A program made the position numbers and the translations under genes. The notes beneath the pieces were generated by a model. That model saw nothing but the letters and a program-made list of their open reading frames with translations. It was not told the origin of the DNA and did no database searches. Below, in pieces: positions 1 to 13,918 of a stretch of DNA of 64,000 nucleotides; within the stretch, counting starts at the first letter, position 1, and the number at the start of each line of letters is the position of its first letter. The DNA is from Paraspadella gotoi (lineage: Eukaryota > Chaetognatha), in NCBI GenBank assembly GCA_051294375.1, contig CM119263.1:951756-1015755 (forward strand), read 5' to 3'.

Positions 1-81
1 AACCCGACAATCCTTTTTTCTCGATTCCCTTCCAGTCACCTTTAATCCTGAAATGCGACGACGATAAATCCAAGTCGCTTC

Positions 82-660
82 TTCCTGCTTCGTCTTTCCC
101 AGCGCCCCATGATCCCTCTTCGTCTTTCCCAGCGCCCCATGATCTTCTTCGTCTTTCCAGCGCCCATGATCCCTGCTTCCGTTCTTTTCCCAGCCCCCAT
201 GATCCGTCCTTCGTTCCTTCCCAGCGCCCCATGATCTTGCTTCGTCTTTCCCAGCCGCCCCATGATCCCGTCCTCGTCTTTTCCCAGCGCCCCATGATAT
301 TGCTTCGTCCTTCCAGCGCCCCATGTCCTTTCGTGTCTTTTCCCAGCGCCCCATATTTGCTTCGTCTTTCCAGCGCCCCATGATCTTGCTATCGTCTTCC
401 ACAGCACCCATGATCTTGCTTCGTCTCTCCAGTGCCCGTGATCCCGCTTCGTCTTTCCCAGCACCCAATGATCTTGCTTCATCTTATCCAGTGCCCCATG
501 ATGCCGCTTCGTCTTTTCCAGCAATCCATGCTCCCGCTTCCTTTTTCCCGGCAACCCATGGATTTTCTTCGTCTTTCCCCACGCTCAATGATCCCGTATC
601 ATCTTTCCCGGCGCCCCATGATCCCGCGTCGTTTTTCCACGGCCAGATAACGTCGTTTCC
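82..660. repeat. 30-bp minisatellite, about 19 units
   Basis: A tandem array with a period of about 30 bp. The unit core is CTTCGTCTTTCCCAGC followed by GCCCCATGAT, and units differ by small substitutions and one-base indels. Because the period is a multiple of three, long ORFs run through it on both strands with a repeating 10-residue pattern. There is no second sequence type between the units, so it is not a CRISPR array, and I see no splice structure that would make it coding. Confidence 0.85.
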
Positions 661-952
661 TTTACTCCACGGCCGAGAATCATTTACTATCTTCGGGCCC
701 CGAGGTTCGGCAGAGAATTTTCGGTCGCCCCATGGATCAAAAATGTGCTCGCTACTCCTGCATACATCAGCGACGTTCTTTTCAACGCACCACGTCAAGA
801 CGTCTCCATTTTTCCCTCTTTCGGCCCCGTAATTTACGACGTCGCGATTTACGGCGCTCCTCACGGCGTCCCAATTTTCGGCGCCGCGCCGCCCGCCGCA
901 GGGGTTTTCCGAGCTACAATTTTCGTCGCGCCCCGCGGGCGCCCAGTCGGGG

Positions 953-988
<36 letters not shown>

Positions 989-1177
989 NNNNNNNNNNNN
1001 NNNNNNNNNNNNNNNNNNNNNNNNNNNNNNNNNNNNNNNNNNNNNNNNNNNNNNNNNNNNNNNNNNNNNNNNNNNNNNNNNNNNNNNNNNNNNNNNNNNN
1101 NNNNNNNNNNNNNNNNNNNNNNNNNNNNNNNNNNNNNNNNNNNNNNNNNNNNNNNNNNNNNNNNNNNNNNNNNNNNN
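989..1177. other. Assembly gap (189 N)
   Basis: Run of N beginning directly after the (GGC)n microsatellite, probably a sequencing stop in GC-rich repeat. Confidence 0.99.
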
Positions 1178-1277
1178 GACGAGATTGGAGGGAGGAACGG
1201 AGGAGGTGGGAGGGAGGAGTGAAGAAGAGAGAGAGGGGGAGAGGGAGGAAAGGGAGGAAAAGGAAAGAGAGGATAAA

Positions 1278-1596
1278 NNNNNNNNNNNNNNNNNNNNNNN
1301 NNNNNNNNNNNNNNNNNNNNNNNNNNNNNNNNNNNNNNNNNNNNNNNNNNNNNNNNNNNNNNNNNNNNNNNNNNNNNNNNNNNNNNNNNNNNNNNNNNNN
1401 NNNNNNNNNNNNNNNNNNNNNNNNNNNNNNNNNNNNNNNNNNNNNNNNNNNNNNNNNNNNNNNNNNNNNNNNNNNNNNNNNNNNNNNNNNNNNNNNNNNN
1501 NNNNNNNNNNNNNNNNNNNNNNNNNNNNNNNNNNNNNNNNNNNNNNNNNNNNNNNNNNNNNNNNNNNNNNNNNNNNNNNNNNNNNNNNNNNNNNNN
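1278..1596. other. Assembly gap (319 N)
   Basis: Run of N flanked on both sides by purine-only repeat DNA. Confidence 0.99.
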
Positions 1597-1755
1597 GGAA
1601 GGAAGAGAGGAAAGAAAAGAAGAGGAGCAAAAGAGGCGAAAAGTAAATGGTGAAAGAAGGAAAGTGAAGGAGGAAAGGTGAAGGAAAAAGAAAAGAAAAG
1701 AAAAGAAAAGAAAAGAAAAGAAAAGAAAAGAAAAGAAAAGAAAAGAAAAGAAAAG

Positions 1756-1786
<31 letters not shown>

Positions 1787-2280
1787 GAAAAGGAAGAAGA
1801 AAAGAAAAAGAAAAGAAAAGAAAAAAGAAAAGAAAATAAAGAGATACTCAAGTATTTAACGATGAGAAGCGGATTTGAGTGGAGTGAGGGAATTAAACAG
1901 CAGGAAGAGCAGGAGCAGCAGGAGGAGCAGGAGCAATCACATATCAAGAGGAGCGATGGTAATTTTAAAGAAGAATCGTGGACATCGAATGAGAAGCGAA
2001 AAAGAATTAAGTGGAGCTGGAGAATTTAATTTAATTTAAAAGTAAGAGTACGTCAATTCAAGTCAAGTAAGTCAAGTCAAGTCAAGTCAAGTCAAGTCAA
2101 GTCAAGTCAAGTCAAGTCAAGTCAAGTCAAGTCAAGTCAAGTCAAGTCAAGTCAAATAAAGTCAAATAAAGTCTTGAAGTTAGAAGTTGAAGAGAGGAGA
2201 AAGAAATAATTTGGTGAAAAGAAAAGGGGAAAGAAAAGGGGAAAGAAAAAAGGAAAGAAAAGGGGAAAGAAAGAAGAGGG

Positions 2281-2530
2281 NNNNNNNNNNNNNNNNNNNN
2301 NNNNNNNNNNNNNNNNNNNNNNNNNNNNNNNNNNNNNNNNNNNNNNNNNNNNNNNNNNNNNNNNNNNNNNNNNNNNNNNNNNNNNNNNNNNNNNNNNNNN
2401 NNNNNNNNNNNNNNNNNNNNNNNNNNNNNNNNNNNNNNNNNNNNNNNNNNNNNNNNNNNNNNNNNNNNNNNNNNNNNNNNNNNNNNNNNNNNNNNNNNNN
2501 NNNNNNNNNNNNNNNNNNNNNNNNNNNNNN
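2281..2530. other. Assembly gap (250 N)
   Basis: Run of N between a GAAAGGG-rich tract and a poly-G start. Confidence 0.99.
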
Positions 2531-2860
2531 GGGGGGAGAACGACAGCCTAATGGAATTTGTGTTGACGCGAAGAAGAAATCGAAGATCCTAACGACGTCG
2601 AGGAGCGAATCCCGGGACAAAACTCCACGCTGTTGTTGTTGTTGTTTTCGTTTCAGTTTTGAAGTCTTATTATATATGCGTTTATTTGTTAATTCAAAGA
2701 TAGAATCCAAGTTTAGTTGAATGCCCAAAGTTCAAAGTTTAAGAGAATCCATGCAACGCTGAAACAGTCTTATTGTCTTATTGTTTAATAATAATTAATA
2801 TTAATCAAAAGCTTTATATTTAGTTTGTCATTGTTATTAAGTTGACAATACAGACTCGGG

Positions 2861-4983
<2,123 letters not shown>

Positions 4984-5659
4984 ATGGACGCGTGGATTTG
5001 GTTCGTTCTCTTTTGCTCGCGACTTACCAATGTTGATTCAGCTGCTTTAAGTAAGTATCGCAGCTTTTATTTTTCGAAATTAACTCTATTCTAAAATTTA
5101 AAATTTAAAACAACAAAAAAATGTTAAAATGTTCTCTATATTTTTCGCAACAACAAAAAAAATGAGATAATTTGTTCAAAAAAAATTTCATCAATATGTA
5201 CTTGATGTGTTTTATTATCGTTATGCTCTGCTCTGGTTAAAAAACCCCAAATTGTTTAATGTATATAAAATCAAATGACTCCTAAATAAATAATATAAAA
5301 TCATAAAAATAAGATAATATTAAAATAATAATAAAATAAATTTAAAAAATAATCTTTAACAGACGAATCCCGTCCCGCCCGCCAATGGTTCGGCGGCGGG
5401 TTCGGCGGTTATCCCGGCGGCGGATATCCTGGCGGCGGATATCCCGGCGGCGCATATCCCGGCGGCGGATATCCCGGCGGCGGATTCGGCGGATACGGAG
5501 GGGGATTCGGTGGTTTTCCCGGCCTTGGGGGATTTCCCGGCATCCGCCCCGGCAGCGGCGTCGGCGGTGCCGGTGCAAACGCCCACTGTCCCGGCGGATA
5601 TTTTTGCGTCAGCGTCGACGATCGTAGGATTTGCGGAGAAGGATATTTCTGTCCAGCGG

Positions 5660-5755
<96 letters not shown>

Positions 5756-6698
5756 GAGAAAAAGGAAAAGTGAGAGTAAAAAAATATTGTGTCGTAAGTA
5801 ATTACAAATTTCGAAGAAATATTGAATATAACAAAGTATTTTTTTCTTCTTATTTTTATTAATAAATTAAAATTATTATCCTCAGGTTCAAACGCGCAAA
5901 ATCCCTGCCCAACCGGAACCTACTCCCGCCGCGGGGCCTCAGCCTGCGTAACGTGCCCCGCGGGCTACCAATGCCCCCAGACGACCTCCGGGGGTGTGAC
6001 CCGAGGGGCTGTGTCACCCACTCAATGCGGCGCTGGGTTTTACTGCCCACCCGGAACGGGTGAGTTGTGAAAATTGCAAAATAACTTAATCTTCTTACAT
6101 TTAATAATACTAAATATTTTTTTAAAATTTCATTTCTATTTCTTAATATTAATATTTTCAATTATTGAGATTGGGATGTTAATGTTTTCTTGGATATAGA
6201 GGGATCATTTAAAAAACACAAGGTTAGATTAATTTCTGAACTAGTTTTCTAATAGTTATCATACATCATTACCGTTAGAAACCATTAATACAAGATCTTA
6301 TTAATGAGAAAATCATAAAATCTCAAAGGCTGAACAGAAAGGGAATGAAAAATATTTTAGGAGATAAGGTGATATATGATTATTGTTACCAATAGGGATA
6401 AGACTATTAAGACTAAGACTACCTTGTAGAATCGTATATTCTGATAGGGATAGATATTAGGGAAAGTTTCATAGGGGCAACTTTATATGTTTGGGCGATG
6501 ACTTCTAAGAAATCATTTTCTTCTTGCGTCTCCACTTGTCCATGTGCCCCATTTCAGGCGCGGCCATCAACTGCCCATCGGGCTATTATTGCACCAACGA
6601 GAACGCCCCCAACTTTGAACCGATTCCCTGCCCGGCCGGAAGCTACGCCCCCAACGTCAAAGGCACCGCCCCTTCGAATTGCCTCACTTGTCCGGCGG
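4984..6698 (+). CDS. Gene A: secreted Gly-rich plus CPxGYxC cysteine-repeat protein
   Basis: Four exons on the + strand: 4984-5050, 5363-5659, 5886-6059 and 6558-6698, all joined in phase 1. Exon 1 encodes a signal peptide (start MDAWIWFVLFC). Exon 2 starts with a glycine-rich stretch of GGYP repeats and then the first cysteine pairs (CPGGYFC, CGEGYFCPAG). Exons 3 and 4 carry further units such as GTYSRRGASACVTC, CPAGYQC, CPSGYYC and SNCLTCPAG. The cysteine pattern is that of GCC2/GCC3 (ephrin-receptor-like) repeats, known from extracellular matrix and receptor ectodomains. No enzyme motif or membrane segment is visible. Exon 4 ends without a stop. A phase-matched last exon lies at 16705-16844 beyond the palindrome, and together they would encode about 270 residues. 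The exon 2 donor (GTCAGAG) is weak and runs straight into (GA)n. The precise role is unknown; a matrix, cuticle or adhesive component is only a guess. Confidence 0.82.
5660..5747. repeat. (AG)n starting at the gene A exon 2 splice donor
   Basis: The dinucleotide run begins at the proposed 5' splice site of exon 2 (GTCAGAGAGAG) and continues for about 85 bp inside the intron. Confidence 0.85.
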
Positions 6699-7200
6699 GT
6701 GAGGTCCTGGTGATCAGTTGTGTGATAAGTGGTGAAAGAATTTGTGAAAATTTTTTAATCACTCGTCAAGTGATTGAAACAACGTAATTGTCAGGTTATT
6801 CGTTACTCTTTCCTCCGGTCGAAAGATGAGTGGTTTTGTAAACCTTTCTTACTTTTCTTTATAAAATTGGTACAACCAAAATGATCATTTGATAAATAAG
6901 CTATCTTGCCCCTGACTTTAACTGGGTGATGGCCTCCATTCGAGATAGTAACTTAGCAGCTCCCTGCAAGCTTTCAAGTCTCTCTCGCAGTCTTGTTTAT
7001 TCACTACCAGAGTACCTGGCTTCCCTATCAATGAAGTGGTATAATATTTCAAAGAATGTTTCAATTGTATTGAAAGACCACTCCCTTAAGTATTAGATCC
7101 AGGAATACTATCTTGTGCTCAAAACTTTTTATCTATTTTCATCCTCAGACTCCGAAGCCATAAACGTAAACAATCGTAATTGAAGAAGGAAAATAAAGAA
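6699..7200. mobile_element. Intron of gene A with a dispersed GGTACAACCA-type element
   Basis: Between about 6866 and 7130 lies a copy of a repeat family also seen near 28.6-29.1, 33.4, 34.5-34.7 and 37.2 kb. Shared landmarks are TTGGTACAACCA at one end, then a stretch like AATAAGCTATCTTGCCCC, and a CTGACTTT box. It has no coding capacity and fits a MITE or SINE-like element. The family is not one I can name. Confidence 0.55.
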
Positions 7201-7603
7201 TCAAAGATTTTAAATTCTACTCAAAAAAAAAACGCAAAATAAGTTATTACTTTTTTTGTTTTGTTTTAGAAATTTATATAAAAATAATTCAGGTTTTCGC
7301 TTTTCAAAGTATTGATTTTCGCTACAAGAATGTCGAAATTGCTATCTTTGTCGTTTCCCAGCACGTTCAAAAATGGTTGATGCATTTTTTTAAAGTACAT
7401 AAGTGACAAATTGGCGGGGGGGTAAAAGAAGAGCAAAAGCGAAAAATCTGGTTAACATAAGAAAAAGAAACGGGGAGATTCTATTGCGTCTTTTTAAAAG
7501 TGAGAAGAAGGCTGGACAGGAAATTTTGAACACAGACAGAAAGGGGAGAGAGAGGAGAGGATAGGACGAGACTGGAGAAGGGAAGGAGAGGAGAGAGAAG
7601 ACC

Positions 7604-7637
<34 letters not shown>

Positions 7638-7997
7638 CGAGAGAGCATGCGGGGAGTGAGAGAGGACGAGAAGAGAGTAATAAAAAAAAGAAAAAATACA
7701 ATACAAAATAAATCATAGTCTTCTTGTTGAAGGATATTTTTAAGGACGAACACACATGTATCAATTAATTCCACACACAAAGACATTTTTTTGGCACTTG
7801 TCAACATTTCCACTGAACAAAAAAAGGTTATATACTATAACATGATCATTTGAATCAAATTAACAAAGGCGGACGCCAAAGGAAAAAAGGATTCACAGTC
7901 GTATATAAAATAAGCCAACAATCCGATAATCTGGTTTACCAGTTCTTTTAATGTCCAAACCAATGTCACAAACAATGTTAAACAATTAAACAACATG

Positions 7998-8149
7998 TCA
8001 TCTGCCCCCTAGTAGGAATCCAGCCGCCCCCAATCCTTCCGAACCAGTTGGCTTAAACCAGTGTGCTTGTTGTGGTTGTTGTTGTTGTTCGGTAACGAGA
8101 AGAATCTGGCGCTGCAAGCCAGCAAGCTCCCGCCTCCGAGAAAGTCCCC
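7998..8149 (-). pseudogene. Inverted extra copy of the gene A last exon
   Basis: The reverse complement matches the terminal exon at 16705-16844: the GGACTTTCTCGG start, the (CAA)n run and the WFGG-type end with the stop codon. It contains several inserted bases that break the frame, so it is not usable as it stands. It lies on the opposite strand to gene A. Confidence 0.75.
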
Positions 8150-8799
8150 TAAGTAAAACAACGGCAAAGTCTTTCGATCATAAGAAACCCCGACGACACC
8201 GGTTTCTTACTTTGTCGTCTAGTCATCGGGGCGACCGCTCCACGTAGGGACGGGCAAAACAAAGTGTTATCGAAGCCAAGGCCTACGCGGTTCGCCTGCT
8301 CGTTACGATTTCATTTTGTTATTCATTCTTTATCGTCCGGTAACCGTACTTCTATCTACATTTACATATACATATGATGATATGCAAATAAAGAACAGCA
8401 GCGTTCTCTTTTGTTCACTGAAGTAAGAAGATATCCATGGAACACGACACCGATACTAATATTTTTTAATAATCTTAATCCATTTTTACTACAGTTCGAT
8501 TTAGTAATGCAAACAATGATAAGCTATATACATTTTCGGTAAATAGAAAGTAAAACATTTTTTTTTTTGAGGTAAAAAGTGAGATTTCTTCAAATTTTTT
8601 TGAAATCAATGTAAAACAAGCCAGAAAATATTCCAGGGTCCACCATGGAACAAACCATAAAAAAAAAAATCCACAAACCGAAACGACTACAACATCTTTT
8701 TACGGTTCTAAGGCAACGCAACAAAAGAAGGCGAAAATCGTCGACTAATGCTTTTCTCGTGTTGCAAGACGACTGCGTCAAAGCAAGATAAGACAGACA

Positions 8800-9650
8800 G
8801 AAGTCACAGAAAAGGAAAGAAGAACGCAAGAAAGAAGAAGGAAGGAAGAAGAAAAGAAGAAAGAAAGAGGACCAATCTTGATAATGCGCTTTCTCTAGTG
8901 AAGACGATGGCGTGTCAGAAAGAATCTATGAAGATGATGCCAGATGATGGGTTGGTTGGTGGGAAGAAGAAGAAGAATAAGAAGCAAGAAGAAGAAGAAG
9001 AGCAAAAAAGAAGAATTATGAAGGATGATACCAGCATGTTGGTTTGTGAAAGACAGAACGAAGAACGAAGAAGAAGAAAGACAGAAGACAGCAAGAATAT
9101 GAAAGATGGATGCCAGATTGCATGGCCGGTCAGACAAGAAAGAAGAAGACAGGAGCCCAAGAAAGACAGAAGAAGAAGAAGAAGATTTGAAGAAAAATTA
9201 TGAAGATCGATTGCCAGACTGCATGGCGGAGAAGAAGGAGAAGAAGAAGAAGAAAGAAGAAAGACAGAAAGAAGAAGAAGAAGAAGAAGAATCAAGAAGA
9301 CAGCAAGAAGGAAGGAAAGCAATTTATGAAGATGATTGCCAGATGATGGCGTCCAGAACGAGAAAGGCAAGAAGCAAGAAGAAGCAAGAAGAAAAAGAAG
9401 AAGAAGAAGAAGAAGCAAGAAGCAAGAAAGAAGAAGATTTGAAGAAGAAGAATTTAATTTGAAGATTGATGCCAGATGGATGGCGCTCAGGAAGAGAAGA
9501 GGAAGCAAGAAGAAGGACGAAGAAGCAAGAAGAAGAAAAAGAAAGAAGAAGAAGGAAGAAGAGAAGAGTAAGAAGAAGAAGGAAGAAGAAGCAAGCAAGA
9601 AGCACGAAAGAAAGAAGAAGAAAAGCACGAAGAAGGAAAAATAATTATGA
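8800..9650. repeat. (GAA)n satellite-like DNA with recurring TATGAAGATGATGCCAGATG box
   Basis: GAA/AAGAAG clusters alternate with a degenerate box of about 28 bp (TATGAAGATGATGCCAGATG and variants) near 8930, 9016, 9098, 9199, 9325, 9456 and 9645. The same box recurs in reverse complement through 12.1-12.7 and 14.3-15.0 kb. Lys/Glu-rich and Ser/Leu-rich ORFs here are by-products. Confidence 0.7.
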
Positions 9651-9886
9651 AGATGAGTCCAGATCTGATTTTTCTTTTCTTTTTGTCTTCGTTGGCTAAC
9701 AGAGAAGCCAGGAGGACAGAGGCCACACAGAGAGATTAAGCGAGGAGAGGCAGGAGGGGAAGTTGGGAAAGAGGAAAGAAAGGCACCAAGAAAGGAAAGG
9801 AAGAACAGCTTCGTTTACGAAATAACTATCTCTTAATTATCGAGGAAATCCAGCTTCCTTCTACCTATTTCCCCGTTGCCTCACTC

Positions 9887-10282
9887 TTGCTTCCTTTATT
9901 ACTGACATCCGAAAATGCCCTTCCCGTTTCTAGCCGATCGACCACGACATCTTTAGGCTCCTCTCTTTTGTTTATACTTAAGTACAGAATTCCGAGAGGC
10001 AGCTGTACAGCTGATTCTGATTTGCGTGCCCGTGATTTCGATAGATTTCCGATTAAGATTCTAATCGAATTCTACCCACGTGGCATCTTTCAGATCTCAA
10101 CGTTGTCACTGTTTTTTCAGTTCTTTTCAGGAGCATTAGAAACTCTTTATCTAGAACTCCGGAATCTTATTTTTTTGTGCATCGCTTTGGTTTGGGTCTG
10201 TGGGAACTTTTTCTATGAGAGAAGCATCTCTATTTTTGTACATTCTATTGGCTTCAGCAAACAAGTAAGAAAGACACTTTAA
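9887..10282 (+). CDS. Unrecognised 131-codon ORF inside palindrome arm (left copy)
   Basis: An open frame of 131 codons in the only arm segment that is not simple repeat. I recognise no domain. The translation is mixed hydrophobic, with runs such as LFFQFFSG, and has no splice context or upstream signal that argues for expression. An identical ORF lies at 13523-13918 on the - strand. Probably a chance ORF; listed because it is present twice and unbroken. Confidence 0.2.
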   Translation: MLPLLLTSENALPVSSRSTTTSLGSSLLFILKYRIPRGSCTADSDLRARDFDRFPIKILIEFYPRGIFQISTLSLFFQFFSGALETLYLELRNLIFLCIALVWVCGNFFYERSISIFVHSIGFSKQVRKTL

Positions 10283-11214
10283 AACTTTATATATATTTGC
10301 TTGAGTTTGCTGATAAATGTTGTTATTTCCTTGCCCAAGGGGACTTCTAACTACTCCTCTTCTTACTACTCTACTTCTCTCAGACCACTCCTACCGACTG
10401 TAAGACTTACTTCTTTCAACGACTTTACAAGCAACAGGACTCTACTACCGACATTTTGTCAAGTCCTGGGCTAAGTGGACAGTCCGTCATTTGGCCTTAG
10501 CCGCACGTCGTCTACTGAGACTTTGTCGTCAGGCATCTCCCAGGGCGTCTGGACCGCCGGACCATCGTCTCTTCTTCTGCCGCCATTTTATACCCAATTC
10601 CATCTGCGTCTCTCAACTGCGCATGAATTAGTCTTCCAGTTCAGTTTTAGAATTCAAAAGACGCCACTTCTCCGCAACTTTAGCTTCAAAACAGAAAGGA
10701 AAGCGAAACGGGCAACAGGAAAGCAAACGAAAGGCAAAAGGAGAAAGCGAACAGAAAAGAAAAAGAAAAAGGAAAAAGAAAGAGAAAAGTAAATGAAAGG
10801 AAAGGAAAGGAAAAGGAAAGGAAAGGAACAGAAACAGAAAGCCGAAAGAAAAAGAAAGTAAATGAAAGGAACAGGGAAAGGAAAGAAAAGGAAAAGGAAA
10901 AGGAAAGGAAAGGAAAAGGAAAGGAAAGGAAAGGAAAGCAAGAAGAAGGAAAGGAAAGGAAAGGCGGGAAAGAGAAAGAAACAGAAGAAAGAAAAAGGAA
11001 AAGAAAAATGAGCAAAGTACGGAAACGAAGGAAAGGAAAGGAAAGGAAAGGGAAAGGAAAGAAAGGAACGGAAAAGGAAGAGAGGAAAAGAAAAGAAGGA
11101 CAGGAAAGAGAAAGGAAAGGAAAATAAAATACCTCCGTTGAAATTTTAGCCTTCCGGGCTGACATTCACAACTTCTCCCCAAGAATCGGTATCACAAGTT
11201 TTTCAGTAAAAATA

Positions 11215-11217
<3 letters not shown>

Positions 11218-11274
<57 letters not shown>

Positions 11275-11320
11275 TCTCCTCTCTCTCTCTCTCTCTCTCT
11301 CTTCTCTCCTCTCTAGGTTC
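11218..11320. repeat. (CT)n at a fold-back centre
   Basis: CT-rich dinucleotide tract with small interruptions, lying between the two arms of the nested inverted repeat and just before the 25-N gap. Confidence 0.85.
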
Positions 11321-11340
11321 TCCCTTTTTTAAATCGGAAT

Positions 11341-11365
11341 NNNNNNNNNNNNNNNNNNNNNNNNN
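11341..11365. other. Assembly gap (exactly 25 N)
   Basis: One of four gaps of exactly 25 N in the window, each next to duplicated noisy sequence. A fixed size suggests a placeholder rather than a measured gap. Confidence 0.99.
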
Positions 11366-12704
11366 ATACCGGATTCTGGGGAGAAGTTGTGAAATGTCAG
11401 CCGAAGCTAAAAATTCAACGGAGGTATTTTATTTTCCTTTCCTTTCTTTTCTGTTCCTTTCTTTTCTTTTCCTCTCCTTTCCGTTCCTTTTCTTTCCTTT
11501 CCTTTCCTTTCCTTTCCTTTCCTCTGGACAGATGGAGTGGATCTGGGTGCGTCGTATGTCCTCGCTGTCTTTCCTTTTCCTCGGTGTTTTGTCCCGAACT
11601 TCCGCCTCGGCTCGTCTCGGCTCGTCTTGAATCTCTCTTGTTCCTGCTGTCTCGTTGATCGAGTCAGTCTGCCTTTCTTTACCATGAGCGCAGACGATAA
11701 AGAGAATAAAAGAGTAGCAGATAAGCTGGCATCTGGAGCCTTTCGATTCTTCGATTGAATTATTATTTTTTCTCGTTGGTCGGTTCTTCTGTTCTTTGCT
11801 GTAGTGGCGTTACTGTCTTTTTCATTCTTGCTTGTTTCTTCTTTCTTGGGGTTTTGCTTTAGTCTTTCTTCTTTTGTGTTCTTGTGCTTGTCTGTGCTTG
11901 CTTCTTGTTCTGGCTTCTTTTTTCCTTCTGTCTTCGTTCCTTGCGTCTTCTTCGTCTTGCTTGCTTCTCGATTGCTCTGGTGCTGGATCCGCCATCATTC
12001 TTGTGCAGTCACGTTCATGAATATCTTCTCTGCATCTTCTTCTTCTTTCTTCTTACTTCTTCTTCTTCTTTCTTCGTTCTTTCTTCCTCTGTTGCTGAGA
12101 CTGGGATGAGTGGTGCCGATGAGGGTGCCATCATTCGTGGTCAGTCAATCTTCAAATAATTCTTCTTCTTCCTTCTTCTTTTCTTCTTCTTCTTCTCTTC
12201 TTCTTCTTCTTCTTCTTCTCTCTTCTTCTTCTTCTTTCCCCAATCATCCTCAGCATCTAATCTTCCATAATGTTTTCTTCATATCTTCTTCTTCTTTCTT
12301 CTTCTTCTTTCTCTGCTTCTTCTTCTTCTGACGGCCATCATCGTGGCAGTCATGTCGTTCAAGTAATTCTTCTTTGCGTTTCACTTTGCTGTGCTGTCTT
12401 CTTCTTCTTCTTCTTCATCACCAACATCTGGTAATCATCTTCATAATTTTCTTTGCTTCTTCTTCTTCTTCTTCTCTTCTTATTCTTCTTCTTCTTTCTT
12501 CTTCCACCATCATCTGGCATCATCTTCATAATTCTTCTGACGCCATCGTCTTCACAGAGAAAAGCATTATCAAGATTTCCCTCTTTCTTCTTCTTCTTCT
12601 TCTTCTTCTTCTTTTCTTCTTCTTCTTCTTCTTCTTCTTCTTTCTTCTTCTTCTTTTGACGCCATCGTCTTCACAGAGAAAAGCATTATCACGATTTCCC
12701 TTGT

Positions 12705-12729
12705 NNNNNNNNNNNNNNNNNNNNNNNNN
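12705..12729. other. Assembly gap (exactly 25 N)
   Basis: Second 25-N placeholder. With the gap at 11341 it brackets the pyrimidine-rich centre of the palindrome. Confidence 0.99.
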
Positions 12730-13522
12730 TGTCCTTTGCCTTTCGTTTCCTGTCCTTTCGCTTTCAAATTTCTTTCTTTTTTTTCCTTTTTTCCTTTCCC
12801 TTTTCTGTTTCTTTTCTTTTCTCTTTCCCCGCCTTTCCTTTTCCTTTCCTTTCCTTTCCTTTTCGCTTTCCTTTCCTTTGCCTTTCCTTTTCCTTTCCTT
12901 TCCTTTTCCTTTTCCTTTTCTTTCCTTTCCCTGTTCCTTTCATTTACTTTCTTTTTCTTTCGGCTTTCTGTTTCTGTTCCTTTCCTTTCCTTTTCCTTTC
13001 CTTTCCTTTCATTTACTTTTCTCTTTCTTTTTCCTTTTTCTTTTTCTTTTCTGTTCGCTTTCTCCTTTTGCCTTTCGTTTGCTTTCCTGTTGCCCGTTTC
13101 GCTTTCCTTTCTGTTTTGAAGCTAAAGTTGCGGAGAAGTGGCGTCTTTTGAATTCTAAAACTGAACTGGAAGACTAATTCATGCGCAGTTGAGAGACGCA
13201 GATGGAATTGGGTATAAAATGGCGGCAGAAGAAGAGACGATGGTCCGGCGGTCCAGACGCCCTGGGAGATGCCTGACGACAAAGTCTCAGTAGACGACGT
13301 GCGGCTAAGGCCAAATGACGGACTGTCCACTTAGCCCAGGACTTGACAAAATGTCGGTAGTAGAGTCCTGTTGCTTGTAAAGTCGTTGAAAGAAGTAAGT
13401 CTTACAGTCGGTAGGAGTGGTCTGAGAGAAGTAGAGTAGTAAGAAGAGGAGTAGTTAGAAGTCCCCTTGGGCAAGGAAATAACAACATTTATCAGCAAAC
13501 TCAAGCAAATATATATAAAGTT

Positions 13523-13918
13523 TTAAAGTGTCTTTCTTACTTGTTTGCTGAAGCCAATAGAATGTACAAAAATAGAGATGCTTCTCTCATAGAAAAAGTT
13601 CCCACAGACCCAAACCAAAGCGATGCACAAAAAAATAAGATTCCGGAGTTCTAGATAAAGAGTTTCTAATGCTCCTGAAAAGAACTGAAAAAACAGTGAC
13701 AACGTTGAGATCTGAAAGATGCCACGTGGGTAGAATTCGATTAGAATCTTAATCGGAAATCTATCGAAATCACGGGCACGCAAATCAGAATCAGCTGTAC
13801 AGCTGCCTCTCGGAATTCTGTACTTAAGTATAAACAAAAGAGAGGAGCCTAAAGATGTCGTGGTCGATCGGCTAGAAACGGGAAGGGCATTTTCGGATGT
13901 CAGTAATAAAGGAAGCAA
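13523..13918 (-). CDS. Unrecognised 131-codon ORF inside palindrome arm (right copy)
   Basis: Identical in translation to the ORF at 9887-10282, on the opposite strand as expected for the palindrome. No domain recognised; probably not a real gene. Confidence 0.2.
   Translation of the reverse strand: MLPLLLTSENALPVSSRSTTTSLGSSLLFILKYRIPRGSCTADSDLRARDFDRFPIKILIEFYPRGIFQISTLSLFFQFFSGALETLYLELRNLIFLCIALVWVCGNFFYERSISIFVHSIGFSKQVRKTL

Larger units (their letters stand above)
700..2860. repeat. Gap-ridden simple-repeat region: (GGC)n, purine tracts, (AAAAG)n, (AAGTC)n
   Basis: No gene is visible. A GC-rich stretch (about 780-950) leads into (GGC)n at 951-988 and a gap. Purine-only DNA lies between gaps, then (AAAAG)n at about 1685-1835, a short GGAGCAGCA-type run near 1905-1932, and a clean pentanucleotide (AAGTC)n at about 2062-2158. 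More purine DNA precedes the next gap, and a short (TTG)n follows near 2630. Long ORFs here are by-products of the repeats. Confidence 0.8.

Noticed and set aside
82-660. CRISPR array
   Set aside because: Units are contiguous, without unique spacers, and the sequence is clearly from an intron-containing eukaryote.
10628-13177. Phe/Ser/Leu-rich ORFs that look like membrane proteins in the palindrome
   Set aside because: They are translations of pyrimidine tracts (CTTTC, TTC), and the same content appears inverted as Lys/Glu/Arg-rich ORFs.
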